A stretch of 64,000 nucleotides of DNA from a candidate division BRC1 bacterium ADurb.Bin183 (GTDB taxonomy: Bacteria > Sumerlaeota > Sumerlaeia > MWCT01), in assembly GCA_002070185.1 (NCBI GenBank), contig MWCT01000011.1, positions 61,529-125,528 of the forward strand. Direction: 5' to 3'. Position 1 is the stretch's first letter. Each line of letters opens with the position of its first letter. The notes beneath the pieces were generated by a model, which was not told where the DNA came from, searched no databases, and saw only the letters and a program-made list of their open reading frames with translations. Shown piece after piece: positions 26,523 to 36,351 of this stretch. Both the position numbers and the translations under genes were made by a program.

Positions 26523-26755
26523 CTTCGTGCGTCTGTTTAATAATCGCCCTTCTTATCATTACAAAACTTTGCGATACGCTTTCAACTCTTTATCGAATTG
26601 AAAATGCCTGCTCAGAGACGAACCCTATCGCTCGATACCTTATGCTTCGTATTGGAATTAACAAAACCGTGTGGGTATTTTTTGCTTTGGCATTTATCAT
26701 AATAGCGACCGTCGGGATTATTGCAATAAAAAGCGGTTTTCATTTGATTGCTTGA
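26519..26755 (+). CDS. Small DUF5658-like membrane protein
   Basis: A 78-residue frame starting with TTG that overlaps the previous stop (TTGA). It encodes two hydrophobic segments around an ACSETNPIARYL motif, which is the (E)xNPxxxxL pattern of small DUF5658-type membrane proteins. Function unknown. The overlap suggests translational coupling with the aspartic protease-like gene. Confidence 0.6.
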   Translation: MTSCVCLIIALLIITKLCDTLSTLYRIENACSETNPIARYLMLRIGINKTVWVFFALAFIIIATVGIIAIKSGFHLIA

Positions 26756-26768
26756 TTTTTACTTACTG

Positions 26769-28346
26769 TTATTTTTTCCGCAGGATGATTTTCAGGGCGC
26801 GGTCGAGTTCGGGGATACGGAAGAGTTTGCCGAATATGACGTAGAGTCCGGCGCCGGAGGCGACGCTGGCGAGCATATATGCAGCGCGCAGAATGAATCT
26901 ATCGGCGGGATGATATATATTCAAACCTTTGTGAATCGCCCATGCGCCGATGCCCATGCAAATGGATGCCGCAAGAGTTCGGTAAAGCGTGCGGCGCATT
27001 GCTTTGATAAAGGCATCGCCGAAAAGCTCCTTCTCCCCGCGATAAAGGATATAAAAATTGATGCCGTCCGCTATAGCCGTCGCAAGCGCCAGCCCGCCAT
27101 GCTCTAGCGGCGTGCACACAATAAAAAACGTGTTCAGAAGAATATTAGAGCAAAGCGCTATTGCGCTTGCCTTGAATGGTCCCATAACATTTCGTCTTGC
27201 GTAATATATGGATGTGATAATACGCAAAAAAGCAACGGGCAAAAGGCTCAAAGCATAAAATGTCAGGGCGTAATTTGTGTTGAAACTCGCTTCCGGCGTC
27301 CAGTTGCCGCGCTGCAATAAAACCTGCACAATCGGCAGACCCACAAAAATCAAACCAGCCGTCGCAGGGATAAAGATGACCATGAGCAGACGAAAGGCAA
27401 AGGATACAGTCTCGCGAAGCTCTTTTTTACGATCCTCAAGGAGCATCTGGGATATCTGCGGCAGAATTGCCGTCCCAATGGCGGAGGCAAAAAGCGCCAG
27501 CGGAAATTGAATAATCTGGTTGGCGTTGCGCAGACATGTGACGCGTCCCGGGCCCAGAAAGTTTGCAAAATTTGAATCAACGCTGATGTTGATTTCCACA
27601 ACAGCAAGCCCCATCGTGGCGGGAATCATCATCTTGAAGAGGTCTCGAATATATTGAGATTTCAGGCTCAGCATCGGATAATAATGAAAACCGCGCGCAA
27701 AGAGCGGAGGTATCATGATGCCGACACGAAGAACGCCCGCAATCACAACTGCCCAAGCAAGCACAAAAGTAAAATCGCGGGGGGCAAGATGAAGATAAAG
27801 AAGACTTCCAGTGATGATGGTGATGTTCATTGTGACAGAGCCGAGCGTTGGCGTGGAAAAATGCCTGTGCGTATGGAGGATGCCCATTAAAAGCGCGCCA
27901 AGTGTCATGCACATCAGATAAGGAAACATGATGCGCGTCAAATTGACGCCAAGATTTAAATATTCCGTCTGATTCTGAGTGTAGAATTTTATACCGCCAA
28001 AGGCAATGAAGAGCTGTTTGGAAAAAATAATCCCGATTACAGTCATGAAAAGCGTTAAAATAAAAAAGAAATTTATGGCGTTGGAAACAAAGCGCCAACC
28101 ATTTGTTTCATCATCATTGCGGGCGTGGGAATAAATAGGAACAATGAAAGCAGAGAGCGCGCCCTCCCCAAGAACGCGGCGCGCCAGATTAGGAATTTCA
28201 AAACCAATATTAAAGCAATCGGAATAATAACCTGCGCCAAGCCGTGCGGCAATAACAGCGTCTCTGATGAGCCCAAGGAATCGCGACAACAGCGTGATCC
28301 CTCCGACAACGCCCGCATCTTTCAGGAGCGACTTTTTTTCCGACAT
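26769..28346 (-). CDS. murJ: Lipid II flippase
   Basis: A MurJ/MviN family protein of 525 residues if started at 28346, where GAGGATGCG precedes the ATG; the frame is open 39 codons further but that part is not conserved. The N-terminus VVGGITLLSRFLGLIRDAVIAARLG is diagnostic. About 14 membrane segments are visible. It flips lipid II for peptidoglycan synthesis. It faces the DUF5658-like gene tail to tail. Confidence 0.92.
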   Translation of the reverse strand: MSEKKSLLKDAGVVGGITLLSRFLGLIRDAVIAARLGAGYYSDCFNIGFEIPNLARRVLGEGALSAFIVPIYSHARNDDETNGWRFVSNAINFFFILTLFMTVIGIIFSKQLFIAFGGIKFYTQNQTEYLNLGVNLTRIMFPYLMCMTLGALLMGILHTHRHFSTPTLGSVTMNITIITGSLLYLHLAPRDFTFVLAWAVVIAGVLRVGIMIPPLFARGFHYYPMLSLKSQYIRDLFKMMIPATMGLAVVEINISVDSNFANFLGPGRVTCLRNANQIIQFPLALFASAIGTAILPQISQMLLEDRKKELRETVSFAFRLLMVIFIPATAGLIFVGLPIVQVLLQRGNWTPEASFNTNYALTFYALSLLPVAFLRIITSIYYARRNVMGPFKASAIALCSNILLNTFFIVCTPLEHGGLALATAIADGINFYILYRGEKELFGDAFIKAMRRTLYRTLAASICMGIGAWAIHKGLNIYHPADRFILRAAYMLASVASGAGLYVIFGKLFRIPELDRALKIILRKK

Positions 28347-28498
28347 CAACGCATCCTCGGAAATAATGAATAATTTCCTAAACGGGATATTTGAAAGACG
28401 CAAAGAAAATCGAATAAAGGGACAAGTTTTATGAAATGTTAAAAAAATTACTAAAAGACTCAAAGAAGTCTTTCAGATATAAAAAACTCATAAAAAAA

Positions 28499-28539
28499 TC
28501 AAAAACGCGGAAAGCCTTGATATTGCTGGCTCTCCGCGT
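28499..28539 (-). terminator. Rho-independent terminator of tRNA-Phe
   Basis: Minus strand ACGCGGA...AGCC pairs with GGCT...TCCGCGT (arms 28528-28539 and 28505-28516) and is followed by a T run (A run on the plus strand at 28500-28504). It lies just after the tRNA-Phe gene. Confidence 0.75.
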
Positions 28540-28547
28540 GATATGTC

Positions 28548-28623
28548 TGGTGCCGCGGGGCAGAATCGAACTGTCGACGCACGGATTTTCAGTCCGTCGC
28601 TCTACCTACTGAGCTACCGCGGC
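28548..28623 (-). tRNA. tRNA-Phe (anticodon GAA)
   Basis: A 76-nt cloverleaf: acceptor GCCGCGG/CCGCGGC, D arm GCTCAGTAGGTAGAGC, anticodon arm ACGGA CTGAAAA TCCGT with anticodon GAA, T loop TTCGATT and encoded CCA. The T stem has one A-C mismatch. Its own terminator follows. Confidence 0.95.
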
Positions 28624-28832
28624 AAGTTTCTTATACACACAAAACGAATGGGTTTGATAGATGACGCGGCTCTGCGGCGTCAAGCGAAAAAAAACTTTTT
28701 TTTCATCAGCCCTTGATTCTTAAATATAGCGGCAAAAAGATATTTGTCGGTTTGAAAATGAAAAATAGGGCAAGGCGCAAGGTCGCCGGCGGCGTCTGTG
28801 ATAATCGCTTTTAGTAAAAATAGCACACAAAA
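28624..28832. other. Intergenic stretch without recognised features
   Basis: Between tRNA-Phe and the inverted repeat at 28833 I see no open frame with a start and ribosome-binding site. The tRNA promoter should lie at its left end, but no convincing boxes are visible. Confidence 0.4.
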
Positions 28833-28871
28833 AAAGGACAGAACGCTTAATTTTATGTCGTTCTGTCCTTT
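28833..28871. terminator. Bidirectional terminator hairpin
   Basis: AAAGGACAGAACG (28833-28845) and CGTTCTGTCCTTT (28859-28871) form a perfect 13-bp stem flanked by A and T runs. It lies after the glycine-zipper lipoprotein gene on the minus strand and would terminate it. Confidence 0.8.
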
Positions 28872-28923
28872 AATTTTTAAGTTGGTTATTTATGTAGATT
28901 AAAGGGTTCGCCTCTGCGCGACC

Positions 28924-29229
28924 TTATTCCCACATGTCCTCGTATGTGGTAAACTGACCGCTAGCGTAGCGATCTGCCGCCTGACGCCGACGATTTTGTT
29001 GGTTATCTTGATGTTGCTCATAAGCGTCGCCTGCCAGCGCGCCCACAAGTCCGCCCGCCAATGCGCCGACCATTGCCCCTTTGCCGGCGCCATGATGGGT
29101 GTTATGACCGATGATCGCGCCTGTTCCTGCGCCCACCGCTGAACCAGCCAAGGCGCCTTTTTGTGTGGTGGTGCATCCAGCAAGAAGACCGACTGCCAGT
29201 ATCAACCCTAAGATTAGCATTTTTTTCAT
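28924..29229 (-). CDS. Glycine-zipper outer-membrane lipoprotein
   Basis: A 101-residue lipoprotein. The signal ends in the lipobox LLAGC (Cys about residue 19). A glycine zipper follows (GALAGSAVGAGTGAIIG, then GAMVGALAGGLVGALAGDA), forming two small-residue hairpin helices as in SlyB/YmgD-type proteins. It is likely anchored to the outer membrane by lipid. A Gln-rich tail ends the protein. Confidence 0.8.
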   Translation of the reverse strand: MKKMLILGLILAVGLLAGCTTTQKGALAGSAVGAGTGAIIGHNTHHGAGKGAMVGALAGGLVGALAGDAYEQHQDNQQNRRRQAADRYASGQFTTYEDMWE

Positions 29230-29382
29230 ATCGCCTCACCTCCGAATTTAATTCCTGAAGGTATATGAAGCAAGAATCGAGCCAGTTTATTTTCCAATTA
29301 AATCAAAGGGTAAATCCGCTTCCGAACCGCCAGTGTCTGTTTTCCAGCATACGACTGTCTGTTTTTCGAGCTCTTCGGACGG

Positions 29383-31260
29383 TTATTTTTTAATCAGGAC
29401 AAGGGGCGAGACGTATTCACCAAACTGCGCTTTTGCCGCCTGCAAACGCTGGCGTTGCTCTTCCATCACATCAAAAACTGCCTTTGGCGTGTTGACGTCT
29501 TTGCGATAGATGGCTTCGATGCGTTCTAATTTTCTCAAGTTTTCCGGTATGCGTGTTGTGAATTGGATTTCATACTGCTCTGGGGTATATTCTTTATCCA
29601 GCACCTGCTTGAATAATTCTTTCAAATCCTGATAATATGGCAGGAGACCGGTCGGCGCGGTGATGGCATCAACCTCGCCATGCACGCGGCGCTCCATCCA
29701 TTTTAGCCAGACGTATTTATCTTTTTTGTCGTTTAGGAATTTGCCGTCTTTGCCTTTCAGGAAATAATTCACCCCAAAAATTTTAGGCATCTTCAATAAC
29801 CCAAGAGTGAATTCCAGATGTTGGCGGATATAGACGCCGATTGGGATGGAAAGAAAATCCAGATTAGACATCGGCTGGAAGGCGCGCACGCCTTCTTTTC
29901 CCAGCGTGGCGGCGGTTGTTTCCGATTCAAGGCTTGCGCCGATGGTTACAACGCCGTGGCTCCAGTTGAATGATTCTTGAACGGGAACGCAGGTGTCCGA
30001 ATCGCGTCCGCCATAAATAATACCGCCAACCGGCACGCCTTCTGGATCGTCTGCGCGGGGGTCGAGATTGGGCAACGCCGAGAGGCGTATGGTGTAGCGG
30101 GCGTTTTTGTGCGATGGCGGGATGTCCGCCCCGGATTTATCTTTTTTGCCTCTGAACCAATTGCCTGTGAAATTCACGCCCGAATCGGGATGCTCTTTGC
30201 CGTCGCCTGTCCAATAAGGCACGCCATCTTTGACAAGAATATTGGACAGAATAACCTCGCCGGGCGTTGTCAGCGCCTTGATAATCAACGGGTCATCTTT
30301 AGGATTGATGTCCTGAATGATGCCAAAGACGCCGCTTTCAACGTTGACAGTGCGCACTTCTCCGTTGATGCGGCGAAGATACGCCAAATCATCGCCGACG
30401 ATAGTTTCGCCCTGAACCATGGCTGAGGAGGTTTTCCCGCAGAAACTGGGGAAGGCGCCGGTGAAATAGGTGGTGCGTCCGGCAGGTCCGTGCACGCCCA
30501 TGATGAACATGTGTTCAGAGAGCCAGCCTTCGCGCAGGGCTTTGCGAATGGCAAGGCGGAGCGAGAGTTTTTTGAATCCCACCGTGTTTCCCGCATATTG
30601 TGTATTCACACTGTAAACCAGTTCATCTTCGATATCAATATAGATGCGTTTCTTTTCCCAGTTTTTGCTCACAAAATTTTCCAGTTCGCCCGCCGAGTGC
30701 AAGACGCGGAAGAAATCGGGCGAATTGCCGATGCGCTTGAATTGCTCATAACCTGAGCGGTATAGAAGGTCTTCGCTATGCGCCACATAAGCGGAGTCTG
30801 TTATCTGGGCAGCGGGAATTGAAAAGGGCGAATTAATCGGACCCAAGGAGAAGAATCTCACCAGCATTTCGCGCCCTCTCATCGTATCTTTTAAAAGCCC
30901 GCGAATTTCCGCCAAACCTTCCTTTTTCCCAAGTGTATTCAATTCTTCGCCAAGTTGCATCCCTTTTGGAAGCAGATATTTTGTTTGCTCTTTGTCGCGC
31001 CCCTGATCATTGGGACCGTCAAAGTGATATGTATGCCCTTCGACGTTGAGGTTTTTTTCTTCGCCCAGTTCAATGGCGCGGCGGCGGATATAGCCAATAT
31101 CTTCCGGCGAATCAGAACATACAAAGACAGAGTCCGGATTGCACAGTTCAATTGCCTCCGCCACAAATTTATGGAGTTTTTCATTCGGCAGCGCCAAGAG
31201 TTTATCGGCGTTTTCTTTCGAAAGCCTTTTTAAAAGTGTTTTTTCAAAATTTTTAGGCAT
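29383..31260 (-). CDS. pckG: Phosphoenolpyruvate carboxykinase (GTP)
   Basis: A 625-residue GTP-type PEPCK that interconverts oxaloacetate and phosphoenolpyruvate. I start it at 31260, preceded by GAGGAGAAG; the frame is open 20 codons further. Motifs are GPAGRTTYFTGAFPSFCGKTSS, containing the reactive Cys and P-loop, and ETIVGDDLAYLR for metal binding. It is monocistronic and divergent from ilvD. Confidence 0.93.
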   Translation of the reverse strand: MPKNFEKTLLKRLSKENADKLLALPNEKLHKFVAEAIELCNPDSVFVCSDSPEDIGYIRRRAIELGEEKNLNVEGHTYHFDGPNDQGRDKEQTKYLLPKGMQLGEELNTLGKKEGLAEIRGLLKDTMRGREMLVRFFSLGPINSPFSIPAAQITDSAYVAHSEDLLYRSGYEQFKRIGNSPDFFRVLHSAGELENFVSKNWEKKRIYIDIEDELVYSVNTQYAGNTVGFKKLSLRLAIRKALREGWLSEHMFIMGVHGPAGRTTYFTGAFPSFCGKTSSAMVQGETIVGDDLAYLRRINGEVRTVNVESGVFGIIQDINPKDDPLIIKALTTPGEVILSNILVKDGVPYWTGDGKEHPDSGVNFTGNWFRGKKDKSGADIPPSHKNARYTIRLSALPNLDPRADDPEGVPVGGIIYGGRDSDTCVPVQESFNWSHGVVTIGASLESETTAATLGKEGVRAFQPMSNLDFLSIPIGVYIRQHLEFTLGLLKMPKIFGVNYFLKGKDGKFLNDKKDKYVWLKWMERRVHGEVDAITAPTGLLPYYQDLKELFKQVLDKEYTPEQYEIQFTTRIPENLRKLERIEAIYRKDVNTPKAVFDVMEEQRQRLQAAKAQFGEYVSPLVLIKK

Positions 31261-31301
31261 ATTTTTCTTCTCCTCAACTAAATTGCGGGATACAAAACGA
31301 A

Positions 31302-31321
31302 CTTGACACCTCCCTGTCAAG
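31302..31321. promoter_or_regulatory. Inverted repeat in the pckG-ilvD divergent region
   Basis: CTTGACA (31302-31308) and TGTCAAG (31315-31321) form a 7-6-7 inverted repeat that reads TTGACA on each strand. It may be an operator or two back-to-back -35 boxes for the divergent genes. No good -10 partner was found on either side. Confidence 0.35.
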
Positions 31322-31393
31322 CGTTGAAAAAATATTTTTTAAATTTTTTTTTGCAATCCTACAAATCTTATTTTTTTTCAAGGAGTTCCAAAC

Positions 31394-33052
31394 ATGAGAA
31401 GCGATGCGATGAAAAAGGGAATAGAGCGAGCGCCTCATCGTTCACTCTTCAAGGCGATGGGTTATACCGATGCCGAGCTTAACCGCCCCTTAATCGGTGT
31501 GGTCAATTCCTTTAACGAAATAGTCCCCGGACACATCCATCTCCGCACTATCTGCGAGGCGGCAAAGGCAGGCATCCGCGCCGCCGGCGGCACGCCTGTT
31601 GAATTCGGCTGTATCGGCGTTTGCGACGGTATCGCTATGAACCACACCGGCATGAAATATTCTCTCGCCAGCCGCGAACTTATCGCCGATTCTATTGAAA
31701 CTATGGCAACCGCCCACCCTTTTGACGGGCTACTTTTTATTCCCAATTGCGATAAAATCATCCCGGGCATGCTCATGGCGGCGGCGCGCATCAATATCCC
31801 AAGCGTCTTTATCAGCGGCGGACCTATGTTCGCCGGAAGACACCGCGGCAAAGGCGCCGACCTCATCACTATGTTTGAAGGCGTCGGCAAAGTCAAAACA
31901 AACAAAATGACCGAAAAAGAGCTGTGCGCCCTCGAAGATGAGGCATGCCCTTCTTGCGGCTCTTGTAGCGGTCTTTTCACCGCCAACTCCATGAACTGCC
32001 TCACGGAGGTGGTGGGACTTGGGCTTGCGGGCAATGGCACAATCCCTGCGCCGATGTCCGCCCGCGTCCGCCTTGCCAAATCTGCGGGGTTTGCCATCAT
32101 GAACTGCGTTAAAAAGAATATCCTGCCGCTGGACATCCTCACCCCCAAAGCCTTTGAAAACGCCCTCACGATGGATATGGCGCTCGGATGCTCCACGAAC
32201 ACAGTCTTGCACTTGCCCGCCATCGCAAATGAGTGCGGCATAAAAATTGACCTAAAGAAAATCAACGGCATCTCTGACCGCACTCCCAACCTCGTCCGGC
32301 TCAGCCCCGCCGGCGGGCATCATATGGAGGACTTCCACCGCGCGGGCGGCATTCAGGCAACCCTTAATCTCCTTGCCTCCCGCGGGTTGATTCACAAGGA
32401 TTGCAAAACCATATCGGGCAAAACCGTATGGGAAACCTGCCGCAACGCCGCCGTACTTGATGCAACTGTCATCCGCCCATTTGACGACCCTTATATGAAA
32501 GTCGGCGGACTCGCCATCCTCTGGGGGAATCTTGCTCCCAATGGAAGCGTGGTCAAAAAATCCGCAGTCGCCCCTGAAAATATGGAGCGCACCGGTCCCG
32601 CCCGCATCTTTGATAGCGAGCCGGAAGCCGCGCGCGCCATCTATGACGGCAAGATCAAAAAAGGGGATATCATCGTCGTCCGGTACGAAGGACCCAAAGG
32701 CGGACCCGGTATGCAAGAAATGCTCACCCCCACCTCCGCCGTCTCTGGCATGGGGCTCGAAAACGACGTCGCCCTCATAACCGACGGGCGTTTTTCCGGC
32801 GGCACCCGCGGCGCCGCCATCGGGCACATCTCGCCGGAGGCAATGGAGGGCGGTCCCATCGGGCTGCTTAAAGAAGACGATATGATTCATATAGATATTC
32901 CCAAATTCAAAATCGAGGTTTTGCTCTCCGATGCCGAGCTGAAGCGGCGTGCGAAGGCATTCAAGCCGCGAGAACCAAAGATTAAAAGCGGTTATCTTGC
33001 GCGTTATGCCCGCATGGTCTCCTCAGCTGACGAGGGAGCGATTCTGAAATAG
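31394..33052 (+). CDS. ilvD: Dihydroxy-acid dehydratase
   Basis: A 552-residue IlvD/Edd family Fe-S dehydratase that makes 2-keto acids for Val, Ile and Leu. Cluster Cys motifs are [29 protein letters not shown] and MALGCSTNT; the C-terminal [19 protein letters not shown] is also typical. A ribosome-binding AAGGAG lies before the start. No other branched-chain genes are adjacent. Confidence 0.94.
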   Translation: MRSDAMKKGIERAPHRSLFKAMGYTDAELNRPLIGVVNSFNEIVPGHIHLRTICEAAKAGIRAAGGTPVEFGCIGVCDGIAMNHTGMKYSLASRELIADSIETMATAHPFDGLLFIPNCDKIIPGMLMAAARINIPSVFISGGPMFAGRHRGKGADLITMFEGVGKVKTNKMTEKELCALEDEACPSCGSCSGLFTANSMNCLTEVVGLGLAGNGTIPAPMSARVRLAKSAGFAIMNCVKKNILPLDILTPKAFENALTMDMALGCSTNTVLHLPAIANECGIKIDLKKINGISDRTPNLVRLSPAGGHHMEDFHRAGGIQATLNLLASRGLIHKDCKTISGKTVWETCRNAAVLDATVIRPFDDPYMKVGGLAILWGNLAPNGSVVKKSAVAPENMERTGPARIFDSEPEAARAIYDGKIKKGDIIVVRYEGPKGGPGMQEMLTPTSAVSGMGLENDVALITDGRFSGGTRGAAIGHISPEAMEGGPIGLLKEDDMIHIDIPKFKIEVLLSDAELKRRAKAFKPREPKIKSGYLARYARMVSSADEGAILK

Positions 33053-33176
33053 GCGCTCATTGGCGGCGTCGCCGAACTTTGTTCTTGACATGTCAAAACA
33101 AGATTAATTATCTTTCCAACGTTTGATTTGGGCAATCTTATCCCTCAAAATATAACCCGTTTAATTAATCGGCGCC

Positions 33177-33719
33177 ATGAGAGGACAAAGGGAAAAAGAC
33201 CATATCTGTCTTGTTCCTTTTGGAACAATCAAGAGCGACTTCCTTCGCGAAGCCGGCGACGCCCTCGGTCGGCAATGGCCCGTGGAATACGTTATCCTCC
33301 CCGCCATCCCCATTCCGCCGTCCGCCTTCGATGTCCAGCGCAAACAATATAATACTGCGCCGCTTCTTGAGCTTCTCCGCCATACGGAAGGCGACTACCA
33401 TCAAATCATCGGTGTTATAGAATTCGACCTTTTTCACCCTAAATGGAGCTTCGTTTTTCACGAGGCGGACATCGTCCTCGGTTCCGCCCTTTTTTCAACT
33501 TATCGCCTCCGTCCTGAATACTACGGCAAAATCCCTGATAAGAAAATTTTCATGAACCGCGTTCTCACTGAAATGATGCACGCCCTTGGGCATATCCACG
33601 GACTGCACCACTGCTCCAACCCTTATTGCCCCATGTACTTTTCCACTTCCATCGGCGATACGGATCGCAAGGGGCATATCTTTTGCGCCACCTGCCAGAA
33701 AAAAATGTCCGTAGAATGA
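33177..33719 (+). CDS. Archaemetzincin-like protein lacking the catalytic Glu
   Basis: A 180-residue protein with the archaemetzincin layout: a beta-rich N-terminal part (ICLVPFGTI at the start), then MMHALGHIHGLHHCSNPYCPMYFS and a C-terminal CATC. The family signature is HExxHxxGxxHCx4CxM...CxxC. All zinc-binding His and the four structural Cys are present, but the Glu after the first His is Ala (GCC codon, HALGH). It may bind zinc without normal proteolysis. Confidence 0.8.
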   Translation: MRGQREKDHICLVPFGTIKSDFLREAGDALGRQWPVEYVILPAIPIPPSAFDVQRKQYNTAPLLELLRHTEGDYHQIIGVIEFDLFHPKWSFVFHEADIVLGSALFSTYRLRPEYYGKIPDKKIFMNRVLTEMMHALGHIHGLHHCSNPYCPMYFSTSIGDTDRKGHIFCATCQKKMSVE

Positions 33720-33807
33720 ACCATCCCCATTCCTTTCATTTTTCAATATTGACATGCTTAGCAGATTTAAACCATGAAGAAGCGTTAATTACAATGCAGG
33801 ACGTGTC

Positions 33808-34095
33808 ATGATGAATCAGAAAAAACAAAACAGCCCGCCGCCGGCAGATGATAACCCGCAAGCGGAAGCACTGTTCCCTCTTAAAGGTTATATCATCCTC
33901 AATCTCATATTCTGGGCATTTTGTATTATTCAGATGCTGGCGCTCCGCTGGATTTTCAAAGACTCCATCGGTATTTATTTCTTTTTTACCGTGCTTGGAG
34001 CGGGGTTCACCATTGCATCCTTTTTTGATTATTTCTATGACCGTATTGCCGCTCGAATTTCCCATCCCTCAGATAAAAAGGAAAAGAACTCATGA
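33808..34095 (+). CDS. Small two-helix membrane protein
   Basis: A 95-residue protein with a polar proline-rich N-terminus (NSPPPADDNPQ) and two membrane helices (YIILNLIFWAFCIIQMLAL and IGIYFFFTVLGAGFTIASFF), ending in a Lys-rich tail. No family recognised. Its stop overlaps the DUF362 gene start (ATGA, 34092-34095), so the pair is co-translated. The second Met (33811) is an equally good start. Confidence 0.65.
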   Translation: MMNQKKQNSPPPADDNPQAEALFPLKGYIILNLIFWAFCIIQMLALRWIFKDSIGIYFFFTVLGAGFTIASFFDYFYDRIAARISHPSDKKEKNS

Positions 34096-35225
34096 AAAAA
34101 AGTAAGGTTTTCTACACCAATGCCCGCGCCCTCCACTATCGCTACGAATATAGCCTCCCCGCTAAATACAAAGCATTGATAGAGGCATCCGAATTTGCCA
34201 AGTATATTCCTCCGCAAAAAAGAGTCGCCGTCAAAACCCATTTCGGTTCGCAGGGCTCTTTCCGCGTTGTCCGCCCCAACTTTCTCCGCATCACAGTGGA
34301 CGCAGTCAAAGCTGCAACGGGCGTGCCGTTTCTTACGGACACATGGAGCATGGGGAAGCTTGAAATCGCCGCAAGGAACGGCATTACGGAACTCTCCGTC
34401 GGCGCGCCCGTCATCATGGCAGGCGGCATCAAGGATAGAGACGCTGTAATGGTTAAAACGGGCGGCGACATTCTCGGCGAAATCGGCGTGGCTGGGGCAA
34501 TTTATGACGCCGATGGTATGGTTGTCGTCTCCCACGCCAAGGGACACATTCAATCAGGTTTTGGCGGCGCCATCAAAAACATTGCCATGGGCTGCGTTGT
34601 TTCCCAAAATCGCGCGGGTGAAAATCAACGCGGGCGCATGCATGCTAAAGGCGAAGCTCCCTTCCAGTGGGATGAATCCTGCTGCACGCTCTGCGGGCAA
34701 TGTGTGGAAGTTTGCTCCTTCTCCTCAAAAGCCATCCGCATCGAAAAAAATAAAGTTATTATTGATTATGCAAAATGTTGCCGTTGCGGTCGCTGCGTCC
34801 GCGTCTGCCCCACCGGCGCTCTCAGCGTTGACCTCGACGAGCGCACCTTTGGGCTGGGCATGGCGGAATCATGCAAGGCGACCTTAAGCACATTCGAGCC
34901 TCAGCGCGTCATATACGTCAATTTTGTCATGGAATTTCAGCCCGAATGCGACTGTATGCCCATGGCTGACACTCCACTCATTCAGGATCAGGGCATCCTC
35001 ATCAGCGACGACATCGTGGCAATTGACGCCGCAACGTTAGACCTTGTCGCCCAAGCCGCGCCGCTGCGCCAGTCCCGCGCAGAAGACCACAACGTCAAAG
35101 ATACCGGACATGATATGCTCAAAAAGATAATCGGGCGCGACCCATGGATACATGTCCGCTGCGCTGAGGAGCTCGGGCTGGGAACAACCAACTATGAACT
35201 GATTCAGGTTGAACCCAAAAAGTAA
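34092..35225 (+). CDS. DUF362 ferredoxin protein
   Basis: A 377-residue DUF362 protein. The N-terminal domain is recognisable from VAVKTHFGSQGSFRVVRPNF, and the middle by two 4Fe-4S sets, CCTLCGQCVEVCSF and CCRCGRCVRVCPTGA. Such proteins are cytoplasmic iron-sulfur proteins of anaerobes with unknown reaction. It is coupled to the small membrane protein before it, and a prenyl synthase gene follows 100 bp later. Confidence 0.82.
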   Translation: MKKSKVFYTNARALHYRYEYSLPAKYKALIEASEFAKYIPPQKRVAVKTHFGSQGSFRVVRPNFLRITVDAVKAATGVPFLTDTWSMGKLEIAARNGITELSVGAPVIMAGGIKDRDAVMVKTGGDILGEIGVAGAIYDADGMVVVSHAKGHIQSGFGGAIKNIAMGCVVSQNRAGENQRGRMHAKGEAPFQWDESCCTLCGQCVEVCSFSSKAIRIEKNKVIIDYAKCCRCGRCVRVCPTGALSVDLDERTFGLGMAESCKATLSTFEPQRVIYVNFVMEFQPECDCMPMADTPLIQDQGILISDDIVAIDAATLDLVAQAAPLRQSRAEDHNVKDTGHDMLKKIIGRDPWIHVRCAEELGLGTTNYELIQVEPKK

Positions 35226-35325
35226 AGTGCGGCGGATTCGCCGTTTTTCTGTATGAAATTGATGCGCCTTGCGCCAAATACGGCGGCGAAAAAAACCATG
35301 ATGCCTTTTGAAAGGGATAAGATTT

Positions 35326-36351
35326 ATGCCCAACGCTGAGCGCCTTATGCTGAAAATTAAAAAATTCTCGCAGGAGGTGGATGCCTTCCTCATCGCCTTT
35401 ATCCGACGCGACTGCCAGATCCCCAACCTCCACGATGCCCTTCTTTACGCCCTTGGACTCGATGAGGATGACCCCGCCTTGCGAGGCAAAAGACTCCGCC
35501 CCGCTCTTGGGATGATGGTCGCAGAAACGCTCGGCGTCCCGCCCCGCGCGATTCTCCCCATCGCCGCCGCCGTGGAGCTCTTCCATAATTTCACACTCAT
35601 ACACGACGATATCGAAGATGGGGACGCCTTCCGCCGCAACCGCCCCTGCGTCTATATGAAATACGGACTCTCGCACGGCGTCAATATCGGCGACTTCATG
35701 CTCATCAAGGCTTATCGCGCCCTTTTGGAAAAAACCCGTCCGCCTATCAAACCGACCGTCCGTCTTTCCCTCCTCGAACTCATGACGGATGTTTTTGAGC
35801 GCACACACGTCGGGCAGGCTCTCGATATCAGCGCCCGCAACAGCCATACCGTCGCTATTGACGAATATATGACCATTGTCGAGCATAAAACCGGTTTTTG
35901 TCTTGCCGCACCGATGATTGCCGCCGCTCTCCTTGCGGGCGCAAGCCGCGCCGTTCGCGGCGCCCTTCAATCCTATGCCAAAGCTATAGGACCTCTTTTT
36001 CAAATCAGAGACGACGTCATAGATCTCACAAAGGGCAAAGGACGCAAGGAGGTCGGGTCGGATATCCGCGAAGGCAAACGCAGTTTTCTCGTCGCGCATG
36101 TCAGCAGCCTTTGCACGGAGACACAGCGGCGCAAGCTCTATAAGATATTAGACGTCCCGCGCCATGAAACATCCGATGCCGATATTAATTGGGTCGCCTC
36201 CCTTTTCAAAAAATACGGCAGCCTTCAAGCCGCTGAGGAAAAAAATCGCGAACTTCTTGATAGCGCCTTTCAGGCAATTAAAAGACTGCCCGCGCCGTTG
36301 AAGGAGCTCCTTGCCGAGTTTGCAGACCTCCTTGTGCGGAGGGAGAAATAA
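35326..36351 (+). CDS. Polyprenyl diphosphate synthase
   Basis: A trans-isoprenyl diphosphate synthase of 341 residues, started at 35326 because GAAAGGGAT lies upstream of that ATG. The first Asp-rich motif is IHDDIEDGD (with FRRNRPCV after it), the second is QIRDDVIDLT. The chain length made (geranylgeranyl or longer) cannot be judged reliably. It shares the TAATG junction with the next gene. Confidence 0.88.
   Translation: MPNAERLMLKIKKFSQEVDAFLIAFIRRDCQIPNLHDALLYALGLDEDDPALRGKRLRPALGMMVAETLGVPPRAILPIAAAVELFHNFTLIHDDIEDGDAFRRNRPCVYMKYGLSHGVNIGDFMLIKAYRALLEKTRPPIKPTVRLSLLELMTDVFERTHVGQALDISARNSHTVAIDEYMTIVEHKTGFCLAAPMIAAALLAGASRAVRGALQSYAKAIGPLFQIRDDVIDLTKGKGRKEVGSDIREGKRSFLVAHVSSLCTETQRRKLYKILDVPRHETSDADINWVASLFKKYGSLQAAEEKNRELLDSAFQAIKRLPAPLKELLAEFADLLVRREK

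Noticed and set aside
35119..36099. Long minus-strand frame opposite the prenyl synthase
   Set aside because: Antisense to an enzyme with intact Asp-rich motifs and no start context of its own.
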